Assembly (NCBI GenBank): GCA_015490455.1
Contig: WFXU01000013.1
Span: 34,023-98,022 of the forward strand
Length of the DNA: 64,000 nucleotides
From: Hyphomicrobiales bacterium
Lineage (GTDB): Bacteria > Pseudomonadota > Alphaproteobacteria > Rhizobiales > Devosiaceae
Direction of reading: 5' to 3'
Below, one piece after another: positions 34,107 through 43,129 of the stretch. Below the pieces are notes generated by a model. It was not told the DNA's origin. It made no database searches and saw only the letters and a program-made list of their open reading frames with translations. The translations under genes and the position numbers were made by a program. The stretch's first letter is position 1; each line of letters begins with the position of its first letter.

Positions 34107-35060
34107 TTATTTTCCTCTAAGCGCTTTTTGCACCTTTTTCTTAGTAGGGGGGTGACAACCATAATATTCGCAATTTAATCCGGCTACAACCGCGCCATAA
34201 GTCAAAATATTAGATAGTTCTTTTTCATTGAGCAAGGAAAGTTTTTCTTTATTCAAAGCGTTCATTTCATTTATTTTAGCAATAATCCCTGCCATCATAC
34301 TATCACCTGCGCCAACACTATCGGCAAATTTCTCTCCTATATAAATATCAGCCCTTGCCTTTGCTGATCTGGTAAAAGCGAGCGAACCTTTTTCGCCCAT
34401 TGTAACTATAATAAGTGCACAATTTTCATGGTTGAATAAGTGGTCAACATGTTGAGTAATTGTTTTTGTTCTATCAAGCATAAATAAATCTTCGCTGGAA
34501 CATTTTATTATATGCGAAATAGCAAAAAATTCTTCTAAACGCTTTTTATAATCCTGAAAATTCTCAACTAATGTAGGCCTTACATTTGCATCAATAGATA
34601 TTATGGCTTGTTTTTTAAGAGCAATATTTGCTATTTTACACCAGATTTTTTGATCCTTCTCTTCAATTGCACAAAAGCCACCAATATGAAAAAGCTCTAT
34701 TTTTTTCGGTAAATTTGCCGCCAAACTATCAAATGTAAAAGCACGATCTGCCTGGCGATAAAATTGATAATTGGCATTTCCACCCATAGCAATATTAACT
34801 ATTGCTAAAGATGTAGGCGCCTTTACTCTTTTCTTAATTAGCTGCTTAACCCCTGCTTTAATCATTGGTTCAATTAGCAAATCAGCAAAATTATCTTTTG
34901 AAAAGGGAGATAAAAAACCAGTATTTTGCCCCAATCTAGCTAAAGCAATCGCCAAATTATAGGGTGAGCCACCCGCATGGGCGCTAAATAATAATTCATC
35001 TTGTCCATCCATAGGTTTGGCAATAAGATCAATTAGATTTTCTCCGCCAATTACCAGCAT
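34107..35060 (-). CDS. PfkB-family sugar kinase (fructokinase-like)
   Basis: ATP-dependent sugar kinase, about 317 residues. Typical start 'MLVIGGENLIDLIA', substrate region 'AGGSPYNLAIALARLG' (about 29-44) and the anion-hole/catalytic Asp in DSVGAGDS (about 254-261). I chose ATG 35060 (AGGGA seven bases upstream, seven bases after the bdhA stop) rather than the open frame to 35099 inside bdhA. Substrate probably fructose or a related sugar, not certain. Confidence 0.88.
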   Translation of the reverse strand: MLVIGGENLIDLIAKPMDGQDELLFSAHAGGSPYNLAIALARLGQNTGFLSPFSKDNFADLLIEPMIKAGVKQLIKKRVKAPTSLAIVNIAMGGNANYQFYRQADRAFTFDSLAANLPKKIELFHIGGFCAIEEKDQKIWCKIANIALKKQAIISIDANVRPTLVENFQDYKKRLEEFFAISHIIKCSSEDLFMLDRTKTITQHVDHLFNHENCALIIVTMGEKGSLAFTRSAKARADIYIGEKFADSVGAGDSMMAGIIAKINEMNALNKEKLSLLNEKELSNILTYGAVVAGLNCEYYGCHPPTKKKVQKALRGK

Positions 35061-35067
35061 ATTATCC

Positions 35068-35844
35068 CTATTTTGCTGTCCAGCCGCCATCAATCGCAAT
35101 GGCCGCGCCAGTAATTGATTTAGCCATATCCGAACATAGATAAAGCGCTAAAGAGGCAACTTCTTCCGGTTGAATAAATTTTTTGTTCGGTTGATTATCT
35201 AACATTATTTTTTGCGCTACTTCATCTATAGAAATATTATACACTTTTGCCTGGTCGGCAAGTTGTTTTTCTACCAAAGGGGTTTGCACATAGCCAGGAC
35301 ATATGGCATTTACGGTAATACCATTTTCAGCAACTTCCAAAGCCACAGTTTTGCTAAGACCAATAAGACCATGTTTGGCTGCAATATAGGCTGACTTAAA
35401 GGGAGAAGCAACCAAACCATGCGCGGAAGAAATATTAATAATCCGCCCAAATGAGCGTTTTTTCATGTCTTTTATGGCCGCTCTCATGGTAAAAAAGGCG
35501 CTATCAAGGGAGATAGCTCGCACTTGCTGCCAATCTTTAGTGGTAAATTGTTCAATGGGAGCAACTTTTTGCACGCCGGCATTATTGATTAAAATATCAA
35601 TTTGCCCAAATTTTTCTATTACCGTCTCTACAAGTTCAGACCCCCTATCTTCCAAAGCAAGATCTGCCTTAAAATAAGCAACTTCCCTTTTTGCAACAGA
35701 CTTAACATTTTCAATAATATTTGTAGCTTGTTCTTCATCTAAAAAACTATTTAGCGCCACAATATAGCCAGACGCGGCAAATTGCCTGGCCATTACCAAA
35801 CCAATACCGCTTGTTGAGCCTGTAATTAATGCAATTTTTGCCAT
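35068..35844 (-). CDS. bdhA: D-3-hydroxybutyrate dehydrogenase
   Basis: Short-chain dehydrogenase that interconverts 3-hydroxybutyrate and acetoacetate with NAD. 258 residues; NAD loop TGSTSGIG (about 8-15), 'NNAGVQKVAPIE' (about 87-98), Ser-Tyr-Lys catalytic set in 'ISSAHGLVASPFKSAYIAAKHG' region (about 138-160), and family marks 'CPGYVQTPLVEKQ' and C-terminal 'IDGGWTAK'. These extended matches make BdhA rather than a generic SDR. First of bdhA-pfkB-terC. Confidence 0.93.
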   Translation of the reverse strand: MAKIALITGSTSGIGLVMARQFAASGYIVALNSFLDEEQATNIIENVKSVAKREVAYFKADLALEDRGSELVETVIEKFGQIDILINNAGVQKVAPIEQFTTKDWQQVRAISLDSAFFTMRAAIKDMKKRSFGRIINISSAHGLVASPFKSAYIAAKHGLIGLSKTVALEVAENGITVNAICPGYVQTPLVEKQLADQAKVYNISIDEVAQKIMLDNQPNKKFIQPEEVASLALYLCSDMAKSITGAAIAIDGGWTAK

Positions 35845-35948
35845 TTTTTCCTACCAATTACGGAGCCTACTTATAGCCACCGCCTAAACCTCCCTTAGAG
35901 CCTAAGGGAGATTAACTTAATGCCCCAAATTGCCTACCAAAGCAAATA

Positions 35949-38051
35949 TCAAGTTGCCGGCAATAAATCAGGTAGTAAGGTAACGATAATTGGGAAGTTC
36001 CACAAGATTATTAGTCCTATTACCTGAATAAGCACGAATGGCAGAATTCCCAGATAAATATCTCTAGTAGTAATACCCTTAGGCGCTACTCCCCTAAGAT
36101 AAAACAGGGCAAAGCCAAATGGTGGAGTTATAAAGGAGGTTTGCAAATTAATTGCGATAAGAATAGTAATCCAAGCAGGGTGCATAAGCGCCGGATCAAC
36201 CGAATAAATCACCGGGCCAACAATTGGAATTACAATAAAAATAATTTCAATAAAATCAAGCACAAACCCTAATAAGAATAATACTACCATCACCACGATA
36301 AGTAAGGTATAAGGATCTTCAAAGGAATGTAAAAATTCTTGAATATATTCTTCTCCCCCAAATGAACGCAGCACCAAAGAGAGAAATAATGAACCTATTA
36401 AAATTACAAACACCATTGAAGTAACTTTGGTTGTTTCGTTAAGAATAGGGTTCATTATTTTATATTTTACCAATATCCAGCACGAATATAATAGGCCAAA
36501 AATTGCAACATGCATGGCAATGATAGAGACCAAAATTCCAATCCCATTATCAAAATCAATAGTGTCCAAACTCATGCGCAAATCAAAATTAGCTCGCATT
36601 AACAATAATATAATGACAGAAACTCCGGCAGCCATAATTATTTTATTTGTTTTGCCTGCATCTTTTAACCTTCTGCTTGCCGCTAGCATGACAGCTCCGG
36701 CAGCACCAAGAGAGGCAGCGGCCGTTGGATTAGTCACGCCGCCAAGAATTGAGCCAAGAACGGCGACAATAAGAATAACGGGAGGCGAAACCACCCTGAT
36801 AGTTTCAACTTCAAGCAGGCGAGGAACAGCATGTTTAATGGAATAGCTAATCATAATAGCAGGAACAATATAATATATTGTCTTAACACCCCCGCTTGCA
36901 TCTCCCGCAACAAAGAACCAATCCATAATGAATAAAATAGCAATTCCTATTAAACCCAAAATAATCGGCACCCTATTGTAAGAGGGACGTAAAGCATATG
37001 CTAAAGTAATAATAAAGCCCGATAAAGTCGCAATAGCCATCATACCGTGTGATAGTGGGGCGTAAATAGTGGTATCATCAACCACTTTGGAGCCAACAAA
37101 ACCTAAAGCAGTTAAAGCAATCCATATCATGATGAGGGCTAGAACCGGACCCAACATTGCGCCAACCATTAAATAGGCATTATTTTTATAATAGGATAAA
37201 GTGCCGTAAGGATCTGGATCTCCCAATTGCACAGGGGGTGCTTTTTTAGGGTTTAAGAGCGCAAAACCAAAAGCATAAATAGCATATAAAAAGGCAAGAA
37301 ATAAGCCAGGTAAAAAGGCAGCCTTAAATAGAGTTCCGGTTGAAAGAACGGCTGGTTCGCCCAACATTTCAAGCACAGTAATACCTAGATCAGCAGCTCT
37401 TTTTTCTTGTCCAATTGCATACATATCACCAACAATAGAGCCCAATAAAACAATAACAATGGAAGGGGGGATAATCTGTCCAAGCGTTCCGGATGTCGCG
37501 ATAACTCCAGTTGATAATTTTGGAGAATAGCCATGTTTTAACATTGTAGGTAGAGCAATAAGACCCATAGTAACAACTGTTGCGCCTACAATACCAGTAG
37601 AGGCAGCAAGAAGCGCCCCAACAAGCACAACTGAAATAGCAAGTCCACCAGGAAGAGAACCAAATAATTTAGCCATAGTTGTAAGCAAATCTTCGGCAAT
37701 ATTAGAGCGTTCCAGCGCTATACCCATCAAAACAAATAAGGGAACAGCCAATAAAGTTTCTACATTTCCGCCAAAGGCACGCGAAAATACACCCTGCGAC
37801 CAGGTGGATACGGTTGATAATAATGCTTTTTGCCAACCCTGCTCAAAAACTGGAACTTTTTCCATTACGCCATTTACATTATGTAATTCATAAAGTAAGC
37901 CAGCCTCATTTAGGGTTGCGATTATAACAAAACTAACAAAGGCAGAACCCGAAAGCGCAAAGGCAACCGGAAAGCCGGATAAAATACCAGCAAATAAACT
38001 AACCGCAACAATGATAAGAGAAATCTCAACACCAGATAATCCAAACAACAT
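35949..38051 (-). CDS. dctM: TRAP transporter large permease (DctM), extended form
   Basis: Membrane subunit that carries the ion-driven step of a TRAP uptake system. 700 residues with about 16 helices; family segments 'VPLFVLMGIALERSNIAEDLL' region (about 103-123) and 'TSGTLGQIIPPSIVIVLLGS' (about 187-206). It is much longer than the ~430-residue DctM of the classic system, with a large middle insert of extra helices (about 280-500); this belongs to a known long-DctM subgroup. It overlaps no gene; dctQ ends two bases upstream. Confidence 0.94.
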   Translation of the reverse strand: MLFGLSGVEISLIIVAVSLFAGILSGFPVAFALSGSAFVSFVIIATLNEAGLLYELHNVNGVMEKVPVFEQGWQKALLSTVSTWSQGVFSRAFGGNVETLLAVPLFVLMGIALERSNIAEDLLTTMAKLFGSLPGGLAISVVLVGALLAASTGIVGATVVTMGLIALPTMLKHGYSPKLSTGVIATSGTLGQIIPPSIVIVLLGSIVGDMYAIGQEKRAADLGITVLEMLGEPAVLSTGTLFKAAFLPGLFLAFLYAIYAFGFALLNPKKAPPVQLGDPDPYGTLSYYKNNAYLMVGAMLGPVLALIMIWIALTALGFVGSKVVDDTTIYAPLSHGMMAIATLSGFIITLAYALRPSYNRVPIILGLIGIAILFIMDWFFVAGDASGGVKTIYYIVPAIMISYSIKHAVPRLLEVETIRVVSPPVILIVAVLGSILGGVTNPTAAASLGAAGAVMLAASRRLKDAGKTNKIIMAAGVSVIILLLMRANFDLRMSLDTIDFDNGIGILVSIIAMHVAIFGLLYSCWILVKYKIMNPILNETTKVTSMVFVILIGSLFLSLVLRSFGGEEYIQEFLHSFEDPYTLLIVVMVVLFLLGFVLDFIEIIFIVIPIVGPVIYSVDPALMHPAWITILIAINLQTSFITPPFGFALFYLRGVAPKGITTRDIYLGILPFVLIQVIGLIILWNFPIIVTLLPDLLPAT

Positions 38052-38053
38052 TA

Positions 38054-38974
38054 CTAAACTCCATGCCCTGCTGATTGCTCTACAATGTCAGCTCTTTTTT
38101 CAATTTTATCTTTTAAAATTTTTCTTGCAGCATCGCGATCTTCAAAGGAATAATGCGATATCATTTCGTCATCTCTTTCCAAAAGAGCCAAAATATTCCT
38201 TAATAGGAATGAAACAGCCAAAATAAATAATAGGCCGGCAAAAACTACAATCAGAAACTTAAATGACCATACCCATGAAAATTCTGCTGTTCCGGAGGCC
38301 TCCCACTTAAAGCCGCGCCATCTTGCTGAGGTAGACCAAATATTCATTGGTTTTTGTGAAAACATAGAATTTGTTGCTATTGGCCAGGCGAACCACCATA
38401 GCAGAATAGTAGAGGGGAATAAGAAAAACAGCGTGCCCAACAGGTCAATCCATAATTGGGTGCGCCTTTTAAGAGATGCATAAATTAGATCAACCCTTAC
38501 ATGCCCGCCTTCTATGAAAGTGTAGGCTGAGGCAACCGCTATCAAAACTGCATTATAAAATTTCAATTGCCCAGAGAGCCATTGTAATTCTTCATCAACT
38601 AAAATCATTCCAAGAGGGGCAAGCACAATTTCATTTCCGCGAAAAATTTGTCCAATAACAATAATCATAACTTGTTGCAGCATCATGAGAATAGCGAACC
38701 ATGCCGCATATTGCCCCAATTTACCATTGAACATTTCCAGATAATAAACTGTAGAGCGCATAAAATTGCGCCTAAAAATACCAACCACAATAAGGGTTAC
38801 CACAATAGCCAAAACCATAAAGAAAAACTCATAGCTCTGCCCCGCAAGAACGAAGGCGCTCATTTTTTCTTTCAGAGTTTCAAGGGTAAGCCATTTATAA
38901 ATATGCCATGGTAATAGTAATAAATTTACAAATCCCATAATGAAGTTTAATAATAAATTACCGAGTACTTCCAT
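38054..38974 (-). CDS. dctQ: TRAP transporter small permease (DctQ), long form
   Basis: Small membrane subunit, 306 residues (classic DctQ is ~170). Four core helices, with 'FRGNEIVLAP' (about 112-121) and 'FIEGGHVRVDLIYASL' (about 153-168), the conserved DctQ middle. Pairs with the long DctM. The C-terminal ~50 residues are a charged cytoplasmic tail. Confidence 0.9.
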   Translation of the reverse strand: MEVLGNLLLNFIMGFVNLLLLPWHIYKWLTLETLKEKMSAFVLAGQSYEFFFMVLAIVVTLIVVGIFRRNFMRSTVYYLEMFNGKLGQYAAWFAILMMLQQVMIIVIGQIFRGNEIVLAPLGMILVDEELQWLSGQLKFYNAVLIAVASAYTFIEGGHVRVDLIYASLKRRTQLWIDLLGTLFFLFPSTILLWWFAWPIATNSMFSQKPMNIWSTSARWRGFKWEASGTAEFSWVWSFKFLIVVFAGLLFILAVSFLLRNILALLERDDEMISHYSFEDRDAARKILKDKIEKRADIVEQSAGHGV

Positions 38975-39163
38975 ATTGAACTCCCAAACCCCATTCAGCT
39001 TCCAAAACCCAATCAGCCGCCAGCCGCACCTTACAATTCTTGCAAAATTAAAACAAAGATGAAAGCAAAAAATATATCTGTGGAGAAATAACTACCCCTC
39101 TTTAGAATTTTCCAAAAAACAAAACGACAAACCTGCTTTATTTTCGAGAAAAACCTAAAATAA

Positions 39164-39189
39164 GAAACCGAGCAGTCTGCCCGGTTTCC
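39164..39189 (-). terminator. Intercistronic hairpin between dctP and dctQ
   Basis: GAAACCG and CGGTTTC with inner GCAG/CTGC make a strong stem right after the dctP stop, followed on the minus strand by TTATTTT. It would let dctP be expressed above dctQM, as is usual for binding proteins. Confidence 0.7.
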
Positions 39190-39204
39190 TTAATTTTGTG
39201 TTTA

Positions 39205-40290
39205 TTAGCTACCTAATACGCGTGTGCGCTGACGTGTAAAGGCAACAGAAGAAAGAGTGTTCCATTCATTAGAAAGTTTCATGGATGCCTGCATTGATTC
39301 ATATGTTTTCTTATATAATGGGTCATCCATATTTTCTTCTAATACTTCTTTTGCTGCAGCGCCAAACGCATCCCAAACATCATCAGGGAATTCAAGCGCC
39401 TTAACACCACCATCAACGAGACGCTTAAGCGCAAGGGAGTTGTTAGCCAAAAATTGACTCAAGCTCCATTGCTCACACTCACCAGCGGCAATTTCGATAA
39501 TTTTCTGATGTGCAGGAGAGAGCGAATTAAAGCGATCAGCATTTGTGGCAACAGTGAGCGCAGCACCTGGCTCATGGAAGCCGGAAGTATAGAAGAATTT
39601 GGTAATTTCTTGGAAACCAGCCTTTTCGTCAGCCCAGGGACCAATCCACTCAGTTCCATCAATTGCGCCAGAAGCTAGTGCTTGGTAAACTTCAGAGCCT
39701 GGCAATGTTTGCACAGAAGCACCAAGTTTGCCAAGAGCCTTACCACCAAGACCTGGCATACGGAACTTAAGACCATTAAAGTCGGCTGCTGACTTAATTT
39801 CTTTTCTGAACCAGCCGCCAGCTTGCGGACCAGTATTACCACCAAGAAAGGGAACAAGGCCAAATTCTTCACCTAATTCAAGGTGCAATTCATGCCCGCC
39901 CATTTGATAGTACCAATTGTGCATTTCGGTTGGCACCATGCCAAAGGGCACTGTTGTAAAGAAAGCAAAGGCTGGATGCTGACCAATATAGTAATAATCA
40001 GCGGCGTGATACATATCAGCCTGCCCGGAGGTTACCGCATCAAACACTGCGGGAAGACCAGAAACCAATTCACCCTGTGCTTTAACCTCAATTTCTAAAG
40101 TACCATCAGACATTGCATTAACATTATCAGCAATGCGCTGAGCAGCATCAAACACACCGGCCAAACCACGACCCCATGCTGTGACCATAACTAATTTTTC
40201 ACGACCTTGCGCAATTGCAGGCGTTGCAAGAGCTGCTGCGGTTCCGGCGCCAGCCAAAGCTGTTCCAGTTAAAAATTTACGTCGTTCCAT
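39205..40290 (-). CDS. dctP: TRAP transporter substrate-binding protein (DctP), Tat-type signal
   Basis: Periplasmic solute receptor, 361 residues. The N-terminus has a twin-arginine motif RRKFLTG (residues 3-9), a hydrophobic Ala-rich region and an AIA-Q cleavage site, so it probably leaves folded via Tat. The DctP fold follows, with 'GGWFRKEIKSAADFNGLKFRMPG' (about 156-178), holding the conserved carboxylate-binding Arg, and 'SGAIDGTEWIGPWADEK' (about 207-223). The close match in style to TakP-like receptors suggests an organic acid ligand; that is inference. Divergent from a two-component pair that probably controls it. Confidence 0.93.
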   Translation of the reverse strand: MERRKFLTGTALAGAGTAAALATPAIAQGREKLVMVTAWGRGLAGVFDAAQRIADNVNAMSDGTLEIEVKAQGELVSGLPAVFDAVTSGQADMYHAADYYYIGQHPAFAFFTTVPFGMVPTEMHNWYYQMGGHELHLELGEEFGLVPFLGGNTGPQAGGWFRKEIKSAADFNGLKFRMPGLGGKALGKLGASVQTLPGSEVYQALASGAIDGTEWIGPWADEKAGFQEITKFFYTSGFHEPGAALTVATNADRFNSLSPAHQKIIEIAAGECEQWSLSQFLANNSLALKRLVDGGVKALEFPDDVWDAFGAAAKEVLEENMDDPLYKKTYESMQASMKLSNEWNTLSSVAFTRQRTRVLGS

Positions 40291-40384
40291 TTATTTCTCC
40301 CTAAAATTATTCAGTCGCTCCAATACGACAAAATTTACTCTACCACTATAAATTAAGGATTGCAAAAGGATAAGTTATATATTC

Positions 40385-40409
40385 CACTACTACCCAAAAC
40401 TACGTAGTG
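40385..40409. promoter_or_regulatory. Candidate response-regulator site between dctP and kinase gene
   Basis: CACTAC (40385-40390) and GTAGTG (40404-40409) are inverted with 13 bases between; ACTACGTAGT at 40399-40408 is a perfect inner palindrome. The site is 95 bp before dctP and 121 bp before the kinase gene, as for a NarL-type regulator acting on both units. Confidence 0.45.
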
Positions 40410-40529
40410 CCTTATTTTATTTTTCCATATTAAGTATAATATGAACTGACAATAATTTTGGGCGAAAAATATATTATGCTATATATATATTCATCATTAA
40501 GGCTGGGTGATATGGGAATATAGGAAATT

Positions 40530-41918
40530 ATGAGCTTTAAGCAACAAATATTGACGCTGGCAACATTGCCGTTAATATTGGCAATTTTAGTTATAACTGT
40601 GCTCGTTACATCGCAATCGCGTGATTTGGCGCAAAGCAGTATTGCTTCCTTTGAACAAAATATGCTTGCGGCCAAGCAAAAGGGATTAACTGACTATATA
40701 TCGCTTGCCCTCTCGGCAATTGAACATATTTATAAAGATGCCGGCCCAGATGATATTGAGGCTCAGGAGGAAGTAAAAAAAATAATCAATCAGTTAAATT
40801 ATACCGAAGATGGATATTTTTTTGTTTATGATTTTGAAGGTAATAATATTGTTCACCCCAAACAACCATTTAGGATTGGTAAAAATTGGATAGATCTTGA
40901 AGATCCAGACGGCGATAAGGTGATTGCCAATCTAATTGAAGTAGCCAAAAATGGCGGCGGCTATCATTATTATAAGTGGGAAAAGCCTTCTTCAGGCGAA
41001 ATTGCTGATAAATTATCCTATGCGGTAGCCCTTGATAAATGGGGCTGGATGATGGGAACGGGACTATATATTGACGATGTTTTAGCATTAACAAAGGCTG
41101 CAAATTCTGAGGTTAAAGCATCTATTGAGAGAACCTTTATTTTAGTGGCCTTTATAACTGTGCCTACAATTATCGCTGTTTTTCTGACCGGATTATTGCT
41201 TAATTTACGAGAGAGAAAAATGGCCGATAGTAAATTAAAAGAGCTTACGCAAAGAATTATAGATACGCAGGAAGAAGAAAGAACGCGCATTGCTAGGGAA
41301 TTGCATGATGGCACTTTACAAAATCTAGTTGGTGTGCGTTATGTGCTGGACTTAGCAAAAAGGCGGGTGAAAGATGGTTCCAAAGAGGCTTATGCAACTA
41401 TTGAAAAGGGCGCGCAAACTCTTGCAGAAGCCATAAAGGAAGTAAGGCGTATTTCGCACGATTTACGCCCCATAATGCTTGATGATCTTGGCCTTACCGC
41501 AGCGCTTGAAGCATTAACACATAATTTTGTAGAAAATACCGGTATAAAGGTTAAACTTTCTTCGGTCGCCTTCAAAAATTTAATCTCGCCCGAAGCTAAA
41601 ACCTCTCTTTACCGGGTGGCGCAAGAAGCGCTGAATAATATTGAGCGCCACGCAAATGCCACAGAAGTCACAATAGATATTAGTTCTCATCCTTTGGGGC
41701 TTACCATGACTATTACCGATAATGGGCAGGGTTTTCCTAAGAAAAAAAGAAAAAATACAGTAGCGCTAGGGGGATTGGGGCTAAGAAATATGCAAGAAAG
41801 AATGGAGCATTTTGGCGGCTCTCTAAGCATAAAATCAAACAAATATGGCACACAATTAATTGCCAAATTACCCCGCTCAATCTATCTTTCTCACGCAAAA
41901 GAACAGGAGTTAGCATGA
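40530..41918 (+). CDS. Cache-domain sensor histidine kinase (NarX-type HisKA_3)
   Basis: Membrane sensor, 462 residues. A helix (about 8-27), a periplasmic Cache domain (about 45-180, with 'GYFFVYDFEGNNIVHPKQP' and 'WGWMMGTGLYIDDV'), a second helix (about 203-224), then HisKA_3 with phospho-His in 'RIARELHDGTLQNLVG' (about 253-268) and an HATPase_c domain ('VAQEALNNIERHANA', 'NGQGFP', 'GLGLRNMQERM'). The Cache domain usually binds small organic acids, in keeping with the divergent TRAP system. Its stop overlaps the regulator ATG by four bases. Confidence 0.93.
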   Translation: MSFKQQILTLATLPLILAILVITVLVTSQSRDLAQSSIASFEQNMLAAKQKGLTDYISLALSAIEHIYKDAGPDDIEAQEEVKKIINQLNYTEDGYFFVYDFEGNNIVHPKQPFRIGKNWIDLEDPDGDKVIANLIEVAKNGGGYHYYKWEKPSSGEIADKLSYAVALDKWGWMMGTGLYIDDVLALTKAANSEVKASIERTFILVAFITVPTIIAVFLTGLLLNLRERKMADSKLKELTQRIIDTQEEERTRIARELHDGTLQNLVGVRYVLDLAKRRVKDGSKEAYATIEKGAQTLAEAIKEVRRISHDLRPIMLDDLGLTAALEALTHNFVENTGIKVKLSSVAFKNLISPEAKTSLYRVAQEALNNIERHANATEVTIDISSHPLGLTMTITDNGQGFPKKKRKNTVALGGLGLRNMQERMEHFGGSLSIKSNKYGTQLIAKLPRSIYLSHAKEQELA

Positions 41919-42556
41919 GCCCAACACCTACAAAAGTTTTGCTTGTTGATGATCACCCGCTGGTTCTTGAAGGCATTCGTGCCGTAATTGAAACCTATCC
42001 GCATATTGATGTTGTTGGCGCGGCTTCTAGCGCCAAAGAGGCTCTTTCTATTGCCAACAGAACAGAGCCGGAAATTGTGGTTATGGACATAAATATGGCC
42101 GAAATAAACGGTATAGATGCTATTGAACTATTCAAAGAGCAACACCCAAATGTTAGAATTTTAATGTTATCAATGCATGATAGTAAGGAATATATTTCTA
42201 CCTCCGTTATGTATGGTGCCTCTGGTTATATATTAAAGGATGTTTCAACCAATGAAATAGTTTCTGCTATTGAGGCGGTTGCTGCGGGGGGAACATATTT
42301 TTCTTCTGGTGTTGCCGATGTTTTATTGAACCTACAGGAAGATAAAGAAAATAGAGGCCCCCTATCTACGCGCGAGCAATCAATATTAATATTGGTTGCA
42401 GAGGGGAAAAGCTCAAAAGATGTGAGCAAAATGCTTAATATTTCCGTCAGAACAGTTGAAACCCATCGTAAAAATATAAAAAAGAAACTTGGTATTAATA
42501 CAACAGCCGGCCTTACCAGATATGCGATAGAAAATGGCTTAATAGGCACAAAATAA
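41915..42556 (+). CDS. NarL/LuxR-type response regulator
   Basis: Partner of the preceding kinase, 213 residues. A complete receiver domain: acidic pair Asp11-Asp12, phospho-acceptor Asp in 'IVVMDINMAEINGID' (about residue 54), Ser in 'MLSMHD', and Lys in 'SGYILKDVS'; then a LuxR helix-turn-helix (about 148-205, 'LSTREQSILILVAEGKSSKDVS' region). Likely regulates the divergent TRAP genes. It served as the in-window standard for judging the degenerate receiver at 6645-7403. Confidence 0.94.
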   Translation: MSPTPTKVLLVDDHPLVLEGIRAVIETYPHIDVVGAASSAKEALSIANRTEPEIVVMDINMAEINGIDAIELFKEQHPNVRILMLSMHDSKEYISTSVMYGASGYILKDVSTNEIVSAIEAVAAGGTYFSSGVADVLLNLQEDKENRGPLSTREQSILILVAEGKSSKDVSKMLNISVRTVETHRKNIKKKLGINTTAGLTRYAIENGLIGTK

Positions 42557-42651
42557 TTAGCGAAATTTAGAAAATTTGACATTGAAGCAGATAATACCAA
42601 TATTAGAACAGGCGGTTATATTGTCTAAAACCTATTAAATTGGAGCATATT

Positions 42652-42861
42652 ATGAAAAAAAATGTCGGAACTGTTGATCGTGCAATTCGTTTAATTTTGG
42701 GTTTAGTCCTATTAGTTCTTGCCTGGTACTACTGGGCTGGGTTGGGTGCAGTTTGGGGCACAATATTGGTAATTATCGGTTTGATCTCGTTAATAACTTC
42801 TTTTATTAGCTCCTGCCCGCTTTATTCTATTTTGGGCATTAATAGTTGTAAAAGCGAATAA
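42652..42861 (+). CDS. Small YgaP-like membrane protein (DUF2892)
   Basis: 69-residue protein with two membrane helices (about 12-32 and 35-55), starting 'KKNVGTVDRAIRLILG' and ending with 'SCPLYSILGINSCK', as in the DUF2892 family. ATG 42652 has TTGGAGC upstream; the TTG at 42640 is part of that ribosome site. Function unknown. Confidence 0.85.
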   Translation: MKKNVGTVDRAIRLILGLVLLVLAWYYWAGLGAVWGTILVIIGLISLITSFISSCPLYSILGINSCKSE

Positions 42862-42981
42862 TAGTTTATTTATAAAACAACTAGGGTTATAGCCATTTTT
42901 AGGGGATAGTCGCGTTAGGAATTATTGTAACGCGCTCGCTTGTTGTTGGTTGAATTGAGTTTAGGCAATTTGATTTGCCTG

Positions 42982-43007
42982 CCATAGATAATTTCCCTAT
43001 GGTTTTT
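42982..43007 (+). terminator. Terminator after the DUF2892 gene
   Basis: CCATAG and CTATGG pair over a nine-base loop and are followed by TTTTT. A second small stem AGGCAA/TTGCCT stands just before it. The 268-bp gap before the next gene contains nothing else clear besides its promoter. Confidence 0.6.
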
Positions 43008-43129
43008 GCAAATGTTCTCATGGTGATAATTTGCCAACTCATTATATAAGCCCGAAAGAATATAGTTTATTTTTCAATAAATTGGATAGAATAAAGAGAT
43101 AATTTAAGACAGAATAGAGAATAGGCAAA

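Noticed and set aside
36427..36846. 139-codon open frame opposite dctM
   Set aside because: Shadow of a membrane protein gene, no ribosome site and no family match.
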